Assembly (NCBI GenBank): GCA_900540305.1
Contig: UQFL01000049.1
Coordinates: forward strand, 1-13,553
Reading direction: 5' to 3'
DNA from: an uncultured Oscillospiraceae bacterium
GTDB lineage: Bacteria > Bacillota > Clostridia > Oscillospirales > Acutalibacteraceae
Length of the DNA: 13,553 bases
The notes under the pieces were generated by a model. The model worked only from the letters and a program-made list of their open reading frames with translations, was not told where the DNA came from and did no database searches. The stretch's first letter is position 1; each line of letters begins with the position of its first letter. Shown here piece by piece: positions 7,212 through 13,553 of this stretch. Both the position numbers and the translations under genes were made by a program.

Positions 7212-7358
7212 ATGAAAAGAATCAATACTTTAAGCTCACGCAATCTTTGCGAATCAGCAAAGAAAGGCGGCTGCGGCGAGTGCCAGACTTCATGCCAGTC
7301 TGCTAGCAAAACTTCTTGCTCAGTAGCTAACCAGAAATGTGAGCAGATCAAAAAATAA
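7212..7358 (+). CDS. scfA: SCIFF (six cysteines in forty-five) ranthipeptide precursor, variant
   Basis: A 48-residue precursor peptide that a radical SAM maturase cross-links through Cys sulfur. The recognisable SCIFF block GGCGECQTSCQSA starts at residue 19, and the maturase gene follows. Six Cys are present (13, 21, 24, 28, 36, 43), but the pattern differs from the usual one. In the characterised SCIFFs Tte1186a and CteA, as I recall, the thioether joins Cys32 to Thr37. Here the block reads SASKTSCSVANQ, with Ser32 and Ser37 at those positions, while Cys13 is extra. Each change is one base away from the usual codon. ATG 7212 was chosen because GAGG lies 10 nt upstream, the product begins MKRINTL as SCIFFs do, and the promoter ends at 7172. 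The role of SCIFF products is not settled; a signalling role has been proposed in clostridia. Confidence 0.93.
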   Translation: MKRINTLSSRNLCESAKKGGCGECQTSCQSASKTSCSVANQKCEQIKK

Positions 7359-7374
7359 ATTTGAATTAGAAATC

Positions 7375-7399
7375 GGCGGTATGAATTACCGCCTTTTTT
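7375..7399 (+). terminator. Intrinsic terminator/attenuator between SCIFF precursor and maturase
   Basis: GGCGGTA (7375-7381), 5-nt loop, TACCGCC (7387-7393), then six T (7394-7399): a 7-bp GC-rich stem with a U-tract, 16 nt after the precursor stop. The maturase ribosome site (GGAGAG, 7404-7409) follows at once. No second promoter is evident, so partial read-through would make many peptide messages per enzyme message. Confidence 0.8.
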
Positions 7400-7412
7400 C
7401 TTTGGAGAGACT

Positions 7413-8804
7413 ATGATACACGCATATAAAATGAACGGTTACAATATCATAATTGACCAAAACAGCGGCTGTGTTCATTCCGTTGACGAGGTTGCTTATG
7501 ATATAATTAAAATGTATGAAAACACACCGAAAGAAGAAATAAAAAAATACATTTTAGAAAAGTATAAAGATAAAGACGATGTAACACCCGAAGATATTGA
7601 GCAGTGCTTTGAGGATATAGAAAGTCTTAAAGCTGACGGACGCCTGTTTTCCAAAGATACTTTTGAGGAAACAGCTAAAGAGTTTAAGAAAAGGCAGGGC
7701 GTATTAAAAGCAATCTGCCTTCATGTTGCTCATGACTGCAATCTCGCCTGTAAATACTGCTTTGCCGGCAAGGGTGAATATGACGGACCTAAAGGTCTTA
7801 TGAGCTTTGAGACAGGAAAAAGAGCTCTTGATTTTCTTATTGAAAAAAGCGGAACAAGAAAAAATCTTGAGGTCGATTTCTTCGGGGGAGAACCTTTGCT
7901 GAACTGGGATGTCTGCAAAAAGCTTGTTGAATACGGAAGAAGCAAAGAAAAAGAATACAATAAAAATTTCAGATTCACGGTTACAACAAACGGCGTATTA
8001 CTTAATGATGAGATTATGGAGTTCTGCAATAAAGAGATGGGAAATGTTGTTCTCTCCCTCGACGGCAGAAAAGAGACGCACGACAGACTTCGCACCTGCC
8101 GAAACGGCAAGGGCTCTTACGACCTCATTATAGATAATTTCAAAAAATTTGCAGAGTCAAGAAATCAGCAGGATTATTATATGAGAGGAACTTACACCTC
8201 ATATAATACTGATTTTTCAAAAGATATAATACATATGGCCGACCTTGGTTTCAAAGAACTGTCTATCGAACCTGTTGTTTGCGACCCGTCTGAGCCTTAC
8301 GCTCTTAAAGAAAATGATTTACCCGTTTTGAAAGAGCAGTACGAAATCCTTGCAAACGAAATGCTGAAAAGATACAGAAACGGTAACGGATTTACATTTT
8401 ATCACTATATGATAGACCTTGACGCTGGCCCGTGCATAGTTAAAAGAGTATCGGGCTGCGGTGTTGGAACAGAATATATGGCGGTAACACCGAGCGGTGA
8501 GCTTTATCCGTGTCATCAGTTTGTAGGCGATGAAAAATTCCTGCTCGGCGATATATGGAAAGGTGTTACAAACACGGCTGTTCTTGAAGAATTTAACGAC
8601 TGTAATGTTTATTCACACAAAGAATGCAAAGACTGTTTTGCAAAACTTTACTGCAGCGGCGGCTGTGCTGCCAACGCATACCATTCAACTGGAAGCGTAA
8701 ACGGAATTTACGAATTTGGTTGTGAGCTTCACAGAAAAAGAATTGAATGCGCAATTATGCTAAAAGTAGCAGAGGCTGAAGAAAATCTAAAAGTGGTTTA
8801 TTAA
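7413..8804 (+). CDS. scfB: Radical SAM/SPASM SCIFF peptide maturase
   Basis: A 463-residue enzyme of the thioether-forming SCIFF maturase family (CteB/Tte1186 type), which abstracts hydrogen through 5'-deoxyadenosyl radical to link a Cys sulfur to a side-chain carbon of the precursor. The N-terminal ~90 residues form the peptide-binding RRE-like domain (starting MIHAYKMNGY). The radical SAM cluster ligands are Cys109, Cys113 and Cys116 (CNLACKYC), and GGEP lies at 158-161. The C-terminal SPASM domain holds two auxiliary clusters; candidate ligands include Cys349, 367, 405, 408, 414, 418 and 437, with CGVGTEYMAVTPSGELYPC being diagnostic. Cys341, 397 and 446 are further candidates. No frameshift or missing ligand is seen, so the enzyme should be active even though its substrate is altered. 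ATG 7413 has GGAGAG 3-4 nt upstream. Cytoplasmic; expression probably depends on read-through of the hairpin at 7375-7399. Confidence 0.96.
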   Translation: MIHAYKMNGYNIIIDQNSGCVHSVDEVAYDIIKMYENTPKEEIKKYILEKYKDKDDVTPEDIEQCFEDIESLKADGRLFSKDTFEETAKEFKKRQGVLKAICLHVAHDCNLACKYCFAGKGEYDGPKGLMSFETGKRALDFLIEKSGTRKNLEVDFFGGEPLLNWDVCKKLVEYGRSKEKEYNKNFRFTVTTNGVLLNDEIMEFCNKEMGNVVLSLDGRKETHDRLRTCRNGKGSYDLIIDNFKKFAESRNQQDYYMRGTYTSYNTDFSKDIIHMADLGFKELSIEPVVCDPSEPYALKENDLPVLKEQYEILANEMLKRYRNGNGFTFYHYMIDLDAGPCIVKRVSGCGVGTEYMAVTPSGELYPCHQFVGDEKFLLGDIWKGVTNTAVLEEFNDCNVYSHKECKDCFAKLYCSGGCAANAYHSTGSVNGIYEFGCELHRKRIECAIMLKVAEAEENLKVVY

Positions 8805-8827
8805 TGTTTATAATCTTTATATAGTAA

Positions 8828-8856
8828 TTGCAAATAATAAGAATATGTTGTAAAAT
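8828..8856 (+). promoter_or_regulatory. Probable promoter of the CoA-transferase gene
   Basis: TTGCAA (8828-8833, four of six), 17 nt, TAAAAT (8851-8856, five of six). Transcription would start near 8863, about 36 nt before the ATG at 8899. It lies in the 94-nt gap after the maturase, in which I see no convincing terminator. Confidence 0.55.
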
Positions 8857-8898
8857 CAAATTATATTTTATTGGGTATTAATATAAGGGGGAAAACTT

Positions 8899-10200
8899 AT
8901 GAATACAGCAGAAGAATATAAAAGCAAAGTTATAACTGCAAAGGAAGCTATAAGCTACATCAAAGACGGCGACAAAGTAGTTACAACATTCGGCTGCTGC
9001 GAGCCGCTCGGAATCGAAAAAGAGCTTGAAAAGAACTATAAAGATTATCACGATGTTGAAATAATCAATATGCTTATTTTGGGTGATACTCCTTGGGTAA
9101 GGCCTGAAATGAAAGGGCATATCAGATACAACTGTTTCTTTGCCTCCGCTTCAAACAGAAAAGGGATTTCATCAGGTATTGCCGAATTTACAACCTGCCA
9201 TTTTTATGAAATTCCTATAGTTTTGAGAGAAGTAATCAAGCCGAGAGTTGGTATTTATTCAGTTTGCCCGCCCGATGAGGACGGCTATGTTTCCTTGGGA
9301 ACTAATGTTGATTACATTGAGCCTACCCTTTCCCACTGTGAACTCAAAATTGCTCAAGTAAACAAATATGTTCCAAGGACTAACGGAAAGGCGAAAAAGC
9401 ACATCAGCGAATTTGACTACTTTGTAGAAATTGACGAGCCTCTTCCGGAAGTACCCTCTGCCCCGCTTTCCGATATTGAAATAGCTATCGGTAAAAACTG
9501 CGCATCGCTTATCAAGGACGGAGACTGCCTCCAGCTTGGTATCGGCGGTATTCCCAACGCTATATGCGAAGAGCTTAAAACTAAAAAGAATCTCGGACTA
9601 CATTCAGAGATGGTTGGCGACGGTGTTGTTGACCTGCTCAAAAGCGGAGTTATTAACAACTCAATGAAGCAGACGCACAAAGGAAAAACCGTATTAGGAT
9701 TTGCTTTCGGTACTAAGAAACTGTTTGATTATATAGACAACAATCCCGATGTTCTTATGTATCCGATTGATTATGTAAACTATCCTCCAAACATCGCTTT
9801 GAACGACAATGTTGTTTCAGTTAACTCCTGTATTCAGGTTGATCTTATGGGACAGGTAGTTTCCGACACTATTGGACTTACTCAGTTTTCAGGTGTAGGC
9901 GGTCAGGTTGACTTTGTAAGAGGCGCAACAATGAGTAAAGGCGGCACCTCAATTATTGCAATGCCCTCTACTGCAAAACACGGCACAGTTTCAAAAATCG
10001 TTCCTACCATAACTGACGGCTCAGCTATTACAACAACAAGAAACGATGTAAACTGCATTGTTACTGAATATGGCATTGCCATGCTCAAAGGCAGAACGCT
10101 TAAAGAAAGAGCGAGGGCGCTTATAAAAATAGCCCATCCCGATTTCAGAGACTGGTTATCAGACGAATTTGAAAAAAGATTTGGCGAAAAAGCGTTTTGA
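8899..10200 (+). CDS. Acetyl-CoA hydrolase/4-hydroxybutyrate CoA-transferase family protein
   Basis: A 433-residue family I-type CoA-transferase of usual length for the acetyl-CoA hydrolase/transferase group (4-hydroxybutyrate or butyryl-CoA:acetate CoA-transferases, Ach1, Cat proteins). Motifs: GIGGIPNAI at 214-222; Glu237 in HSEMVGDG, matching the catalytic Glu that forms the glutamyl-CoA intermediate; GVGGQVDF at 332-339; and the family's TEYG (389-392). The N-terminal half carries VCPPDEDGYVSLG (122-134). It moves CoA between short-chain acyl groups and acetate in fermentation; the acyl substrate cannot be read from sequence. It has AAGGGGG before the ATG and its own promoter. The next gene, an E2-like acyltransferase, also uses acyl groups and may be functionally linked, but has a separate promoter. 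Substrate-specific names such as AbfT or butyryl-CoA transferase would be guesses. Confidence 0.9.
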   Translation: MNTAEEYKSKVITAKEAISYIKDGDKVVTTFGCCEPLGIEKELEKNYKDYHDVEIINMLILGDTPWVRPEMKGHIRYNCFFASASNRKGISSGIAEFTTCHFYEIPIVLREVIKPRVGIYSVCPPDEDGYVSLGTNVDYIEPTLSHCELKIAQVNKYVPRTNGKAKKHISEFDYFVEIDEPLPEVPSAPLSDIEIAIGKNCASLIKDGDCLQLGIGGIPNAICEELKTKKNLGLHSEMVGDGVVDLLKSGVINNSMKQTHKGKTVLGFAFGTKKLFDYIDNNPDVLMYPIDYVNYPPNIALNDNVVSVNSCIQVDLMGQVVSDTIGLTQFSGVGGQVDFVRGATMSKGGTSIIAMPSTAKHGTVSKIVPTITDGSAITTTRNDVNCIVTEYGIAMLKGRTLKERARALIKIAHPDFRDWLSDEFEKRFGEKAF

Positions 10201-10235
10201 TTTTTTAACTAATTCTAAATTTTGTAAAAATTCTA

Positions 10236-10264
10236 TTGTCTATAACAAACACTTGTGATATAAT
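10236..10264 (+). promoter_or_regulatory. Extended -10 promoter of the E2-like acyltransferase
   Basis: TTGTCT (10236-10241), exactly 17 nt, perfect TATAAT (10259-10264), preceded by TGA, so it also has the extended -10 TGn motif. Start near 10271, about 36 nt before the ATG at 10307. An AAGGAGA ribosome site lies 7 nt before the ATG. It makes the gene independent of the CoA-transferase message, though read-through remains possible because no terminator is visible after 10200. Confidence 0.8.
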
Positions 10265-10306
10265 TGCATAAAATTATTTCAAATCTATAAATCAAGGAGA
10301 AAATCT

Positions 10307-11230
10307 ATGGCAATCTACAAAACTGAACACTTCGGAATTGCGAGAAAAATCGTTTCCAATATGACATCTGAAAGCTGGGAACAAATCCCTCACGCTATGA
10401 TGAGCTATGAGCCGGATGTTACCGAAATGCTCAAGGTTTGTAAAAAACTCAATGAAGGAGTAACGGACAAGAGCAAAAAAATTACAATCAACACAGTAAT
10501 GCTTAAAATCATTTGCGAGGGTCTTATTGCGGCGCCTAAAATGAACTGCACTCTTGATTTTAACAGAAAGCTTGTCAGAGGCACTCTTAATTATCATGAC
10601 AATATTGATATTTCAATGCCGATGATACTTCACACAGGGGAAATGATGACGGTTAATATGCACGATATGCATAATAAAACTCTTACAGAAATGACAACCG
10701 CTATCAACGATACTATCAGAAGAGCAAACAACACTGATATGAACGAGGTAATGTTTGAAGTATCACTTGACAATACTATCAACGGTCTGAAAAAAGGAAA
10801 GATAGGTCAGACAATCCGCCGTCTTTACGGCTCAAAAATGCCCGGAAAGCACAAAGTACATACGCTTTCAGGCAGTGAAAAAAAGAAATACTATTCTATT
10901 CCTAGAAAAGACAGGCTTACAAAGCACGATATTGAGCAAGGCACAGTAACAGTTTCAAACCTCGGCTCAATTTACAGAGAACAAAAGGGTCTTTGTATGC
11001 TCCTTGAAATCATACCACCTCAGACAACAGCTTTTGCTATCAACTCTACACAGAGACGACCGGTTGTTGTTACAGATGAAAACGGAAATGAAAAAATAGA
11101 GATTCGTTCAGTACTTCCTATTTCTATTGCCATTGACCACCGTTCTCTTGACTACGGCGACTGTGTTCCCTTCTTCAAGCGACTTGATGAAATATTCGCA
11201 GACCCGTCAGTTATCCTTTCTTGGAAGTAA
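10307..11230 (+). CDS. Stand-alone E2-like (2-oxoacid dehydrogenase/CAT fold) acyltransferase, no lipoyl domain
   Basis: A 307-residue protein corresponding only to the catalytic domain of dihydrolipoamide acyltransferases. The lipoyl domain and the E1/E3-binding domain of a normal E2 are absent, and no E1 or E3 gene is in the window. Visible features: TVSNLGSIY at 215-223, equal to the E2 TISNLG motif, and IDHRSLDYGD near the C-terminus, keeping the catalytic His278 and Asp282 of HxxxD. Normal E2s read DHRxxDG; here a Tyr is inserted before the Gly. A Lys/Arg-rich stretch (163-206) interrupts the middle of the domain. The fold, shared with chloramphenicol acetyltransferase, suggests CoA-dependent acyl transfer as a trimer in the cytoplasm. 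The acceptor is unknown. It should not be taken as evidence for a pyruvate or branched-chain dehydrogenase complex. A strong terminator follows the stop. Confidence 0.85.
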   Translation: MAIYKTEHFGIARKIVSNMTSESWEQIPHAMMSYEPDVTEMLKVCKKLNEGVTDKSKKITINTVMLKIICEGLIAAPKMNCTLDFNRKLVRGTLNYHDNIDISMPMILHTGEMMTVNMHDMHNKTLTEMTTAINDTIRRANNTDMNEVMFEVSLDNTINGLKKGKIGQTIRRLYGSKMPGKHKVHTLSGSEKKKYYSIPRKDRLTKHDIEQGTVTVSNLGSIYREQKGLCMLLEIIPPQTTAFAINSTQRRPVVVTDENGNEKIEIRSVLPISIAIDHRSLDYGDCVPFFKRLDEIFADPSVILSWK

Positions 11231-11243
11231 TTATTCTAAAAGC

Positions 11244-11280
11244 AAACGCCGCAGCAATAAAGCTGCGGCGTTTCTTTTTA
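11244..11280. terminator. Bidirectional intrinsic terminator between convergent genes
   Basis: AAACGCCGCAGC (11244-11255) and GCTGCGGCGTTT (11262-11273) form a perfect 12-bp GC-rich stem with a 6-nt loop. On the plus strand it is followed by CTTTTTA, ending the acyltransferase transcript. On the minus strand it is followed by GCTTTTAG, serving the GH2 gene whose stop codon is only 4 nt away. Confidence 0.92.
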
Positions 11281-13527
11281 TTTCTTTTTGATTTTATTGA
11301 GCATTGAATTTATAGAGAGTATCTGTTCTTTTGTCAATTTACCTCCAAGCATCATAAGCGCTCTTTTGAGTGTAAAGCCTTTTGCGATTTCAAGCATCGT
11401 CTTGTTTATTTTAAAGCCGGATACGCTCATACCTTCTTTTTTATCCGAACCTGAGGACATTGCTTTTTTTAGAATCAAAAGAAGTCTAACAGCAAAAATT
11501 TTACCTCTGAAAGTAGAAATAATATCTCCAATCGTATCGTTTACTGAATAATATCCTGGAGGAGTAGTTATTTCAAACCAGTTGATAACTTGTCCTTCTT
11601 CTTTCATTCTGTAATCTTCGTTGAACTCATCAACTTTTCTTATTATACTTTCATCGGTGCAGTCCCCTGCCTTAGCGACAAGCTTTGTTTCGCCTTTATT
11701 TTCAACCTCGAATGTGAAAAACGGATATTCCCCTTTTGTCTGCTTTCCTACGCTTACAGAATTTGCGAAAAGCTCAACTTCGATTTGATTTGTATAAATC
11801 TTGACTTTAGTAACATCCTCTACTCTGTCAACATATCTCTTAGAACAGATATGAACAAACGGTTCATCAGAAAGCCATGCTTTATAAGCGTAAAATGAAT
11901 CCTTTTTATATTTTCTGTCAAAAGTGATAAGTCCCTTGTGGTTCATTCCGTTTTCGCCGCCCTCTGCACGGGCGTCAGCAGCAAAATCAAACATATTCCA
12001 CACATGAGTAGCCCAAAGATACGGTCTTTTTGAAATCTGCTTAATAAGTTCTTCGTGATAATATGACTGATATTCCTCTGTATAATCTCCCTGAACTGGG
12101 TCTGAAGTATGCCAGTTGAGCGCCTCACAGCCATACTCACTTATACCGATAACTCTGCTGGGATATTTTTTGTGGAATTCATCAAACCACGGTCCATACA
12201 TATCCACATTTCCGCCGTACCAGCCGAAATAATGATTGTAAGATACAATATCGGATATATGCACAATCTCTTCGTCAGGAGAACACATTGTAATTGCAGC
12301 AAGCGTTGTAGGTCTTGTTTTATCAAGAGAATGAACAAGGTCATTGAGCTTTTTATGATTGTCTATCATACTCTTATCAGCTGCGCCTGCCATGGTGATT
12401 TCGTTTGAAAGACCCCAAGTTACAATACAGGGGTGATTGTAATTCTGGCAGATGAGTTCAGTCATCTGAGAAACTGTGTTATCGTATCCATCAGGCATAT
12501 GGCGTGAAATATACGGTATTTCAGCCCAAACAACAAGACCTTTTTCATCACAGAGATTATAAAATTCCTGTGCGTGCTGATAATGAGCAAGGCGTACTGT
12601 ATTTGCACCCATTTCGCGTATAAGTTCAATATCTTCTTTATGATGTTCGAGAGTTAAAGCGTTGCCGATTTCAGGTCTGTCCTGATGGCGAGAAACACCT
12701 CTGAGAGGATATTCTCTGCCGTTAAGTATAAATCCCTTATTTGCATCAAACTCAATAGTACGGCATCCAAAGCGGTCTGAAATTCCGTCAACAGCTTCTC
12801 CATCTTTAAATATAACGGCATAAAGAGTATAAAGATACGGGTCTTTAACACCGTTCCACAAATGAACATTCTCTATTTCAAAAGATTTTTTTAAGTTACC
12901 GTCTGTAAGCTCAGCGTCTGCAACAATCTTGCCCTCTGCATCAGCTATCTGGCATTTTATCTTGCAGTCATTATTAATAACAGCATAAAATTCAACATCA
13001 ATTTTTGCGTTATTTCCGCTGATTTCGGGTGTGATTTTAACTCCGGGTGCGCCATAATAATCAAGGTCAAAATGGCAATCATCAACAGAAATAATCTTAA
13101 CATCACGATAAATACCACCGTAGAATGTGAAATCGGCATTTTGAGGATAAACATGTTCATTAGGACTGTTATCAGCAAATACAACAAGCAAATTATCGTC
13201 TTTTATATTCTCAACTTTAACACGAAACGCTGAATAACCGCCATCGTGCTTTGCAAGCAATTCGCCGTTGAAATATACTTCTGCGCTTGAATTTACTGCA
13301 TCAAACTGAATATAATTAATTTTGCCCTTTTCAAAATCATCGGCTGAAAGAGATTTTACATAACAGCACTTACCTCTGTAATAATCGTTTCCGCCGTCCT
13401 GTCCGTCAACTCCGTTCCAAGTGTGAGGAACATTTACAATTTGCCAATCCTCAGGAAAAGCAACGGGCACATCTTTACAATCTTTTGAAAAAGCCCATTT
13501 TTCATCAATTAGCTTTATTTCCCTCAT
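11278..13527 (-). CDS. Glycoside hydrolase family 2 (beta-galactosidase/glucuronidase type) with helical C-terminal tail
   Basis: A 749-residue, complete cytoplasmic GH2 enzyme without signal peptide. The sugar-binding jelly-roll domain (about 1-150, with PHTWNGVDGQDGGNDYYRG at 34-52) is followed by an Ig-like domain (about 160-260) and the TIM-barrel (about 265-555). Acid/base Glu376 is in GLSNEI and nucleophile Glu464 in GISEYGCEA. An NxK motif (Asn529, Lys531 in GMNHKG) resembles the glucuronate-binding pair of beta-glucuronidase, but similar GMNxKG strings also occur in beta-galactosidases, so specificity is open; the DGQDGG-type N-terminus favours beta-galactosidase. A further beta domain spans about 557-630. 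Residues about 655-749 form a helical, Lys-rich tail ending in LTKEQILSINSMLNKIKKK. ATG 13527 has GAAAGGA 7-8 nt upstream; the promoter lies beyond the window. It is convergent with the acyltransferase gene and shares its terminator. Confidence 0.92.
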   Translation of the reverse strand: MREIKLIDEKWAFSKDCKDVPVAFPEDWQIVNVPHTWNGVDGQDGGNDYYRGKCCYVKSLSADDFEKGKINYIQFDAVNSSAEVYFNGELLAKHDGGYSAFRVKVENIKDDNLLVVFADNSPNEHVYPQNADFTFYGGIYRDVKIISVDDCHFDLDYYGAPGVKITPEISGNNAKIDVEFYAVINNDCKIKCQIADAEGKIVADAELTDGNLKKSFEIENVHLWNGVKDPYLYTLYAVIFKDGEAVDGISDRFGCRTIEFDANKGFILNGREYPLRGVSRHQDRPEIGNALTLEHHKEDIELIREMGANTVRLAHYQHAQEFYNLCDEKGLVVWAEIPYISRHMPDGYDNTVSQMTELICQNYNHPCIVTWGLSNEITMAGAADKSMIDNHKKLNDLVHSLDKTRPTTLAAITMCSPDEEIVHISDIVSYNHYFGWYGGNVDMYGPWFDEFHKKYPSRVIGISEYGCEALNWHTSDPVQGDYTEEYQSYYHEELIKQISKRPYLWATHVWNMFDFAADARAEGGENGMNHKGLITFDRKYKKDSFYAYKAWLSDEPFVHICSKRYVDRVEDVTKVKIYTNQIEVELFANSVSVGKQTKGEYPFFTFEVENKGETKLVAKAGDCTDESIIRKVDEFNEDYRMKEEGQVINWFEITTPPGYYSVNDTIGDIISTFRGKIFAVRLLLILKKAMSSGSDKKEGMSVSGFKINKTMLEIAKGFTLKRALMMLGGKLTKEQILSINSMLNKIKKK

Positions 13528-13553
13528 AATTAATTCCTTTCAAAATATATAAA

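Noticed and set aside
7730..8110. 126-codon minus-strand frame opposite the maturase
   Set aside because: It lies opposite highly conserved radical SAM coding sequence; its composition is that of an antisense shadow.
8851..8870. Hairpin TAAAAT/ATTTTA as terminator of the maturase
   Set aside because: AT-only 6-bp stem that overlaps the -10 box of the CoA-transferase promoter, with no T-run behind it.

Overview
The window looks like a contig end from a low-GC Gram-positive anaerobe of the class Clostridia, probably a gut Oscillospiraceae/Ruminococcaceae- or Lachnospiraceae-type genome. The grounds are AT-rich Clostridial codon use, strong AGGAGG-type ribosome binding sites, near-consensus sigma-A promoters, a SCIFF ranthipeptide locus (a Clostridia marker), a CoA-transferase of the kind used in anaerobic fermentation, and a GH2 glycosidase with the helical tail common in gut Firmicutes. 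The placement is inferred. The first 48 bases are not genomic: they are the end of an Illumina P7 primer, an 8-base i7 index and the Nextera transposase adapter.

Layout. 99-4985 (minus strand) is a three-gene cluster: two half-transporters of a heterodimeric ABC exporter, translated with a 1-nt gap, then an alanine/glycine:cation symporter of the AGCS family. The cluster has its own promoter just left of a tRNA-Leu(CAG) gene (5111-5198, minus), which carries its own promoter and terminator. A near-consensus plus-strand promoter lies back to back with the tRNA promoter. It drives a six-helix membrane protein of unknown function whose end overlaps a short Orn/Lys/Arg-decarboxylase-type PLP enzyme.

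7144-8804 is the most distinctive part: a SCIFF precursor peptide gene with its own promoter (the -35 box lies inside the preceding gene), a terminator-like hairpin, and the radical SAM/SPASM SCIFF maturase. The peptide is atypical. The Cys and Thr known to be joined by the thioether in characterised SCIFFs (positions 32 and 37) are both Ser here, and an extra Cys lies at position 13.

8828-11230 holds two separately promoted plus-strand genes, an acetyl-CoA hydrolase/4-hydroxybutyrate-type CoA-transferase and a lipoyl-domain-free E2-like acyltransferase with no E1 or E3 nearby. A strong hairpin (11244-11273) then ends transcription from both directions, and a minus-strand GH2 beta-galactosidase/glucuronidase-type enzyme (11278-13527) fills the right end. 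I see no CRISPR array, insertion sequence, phage gene or integration site.
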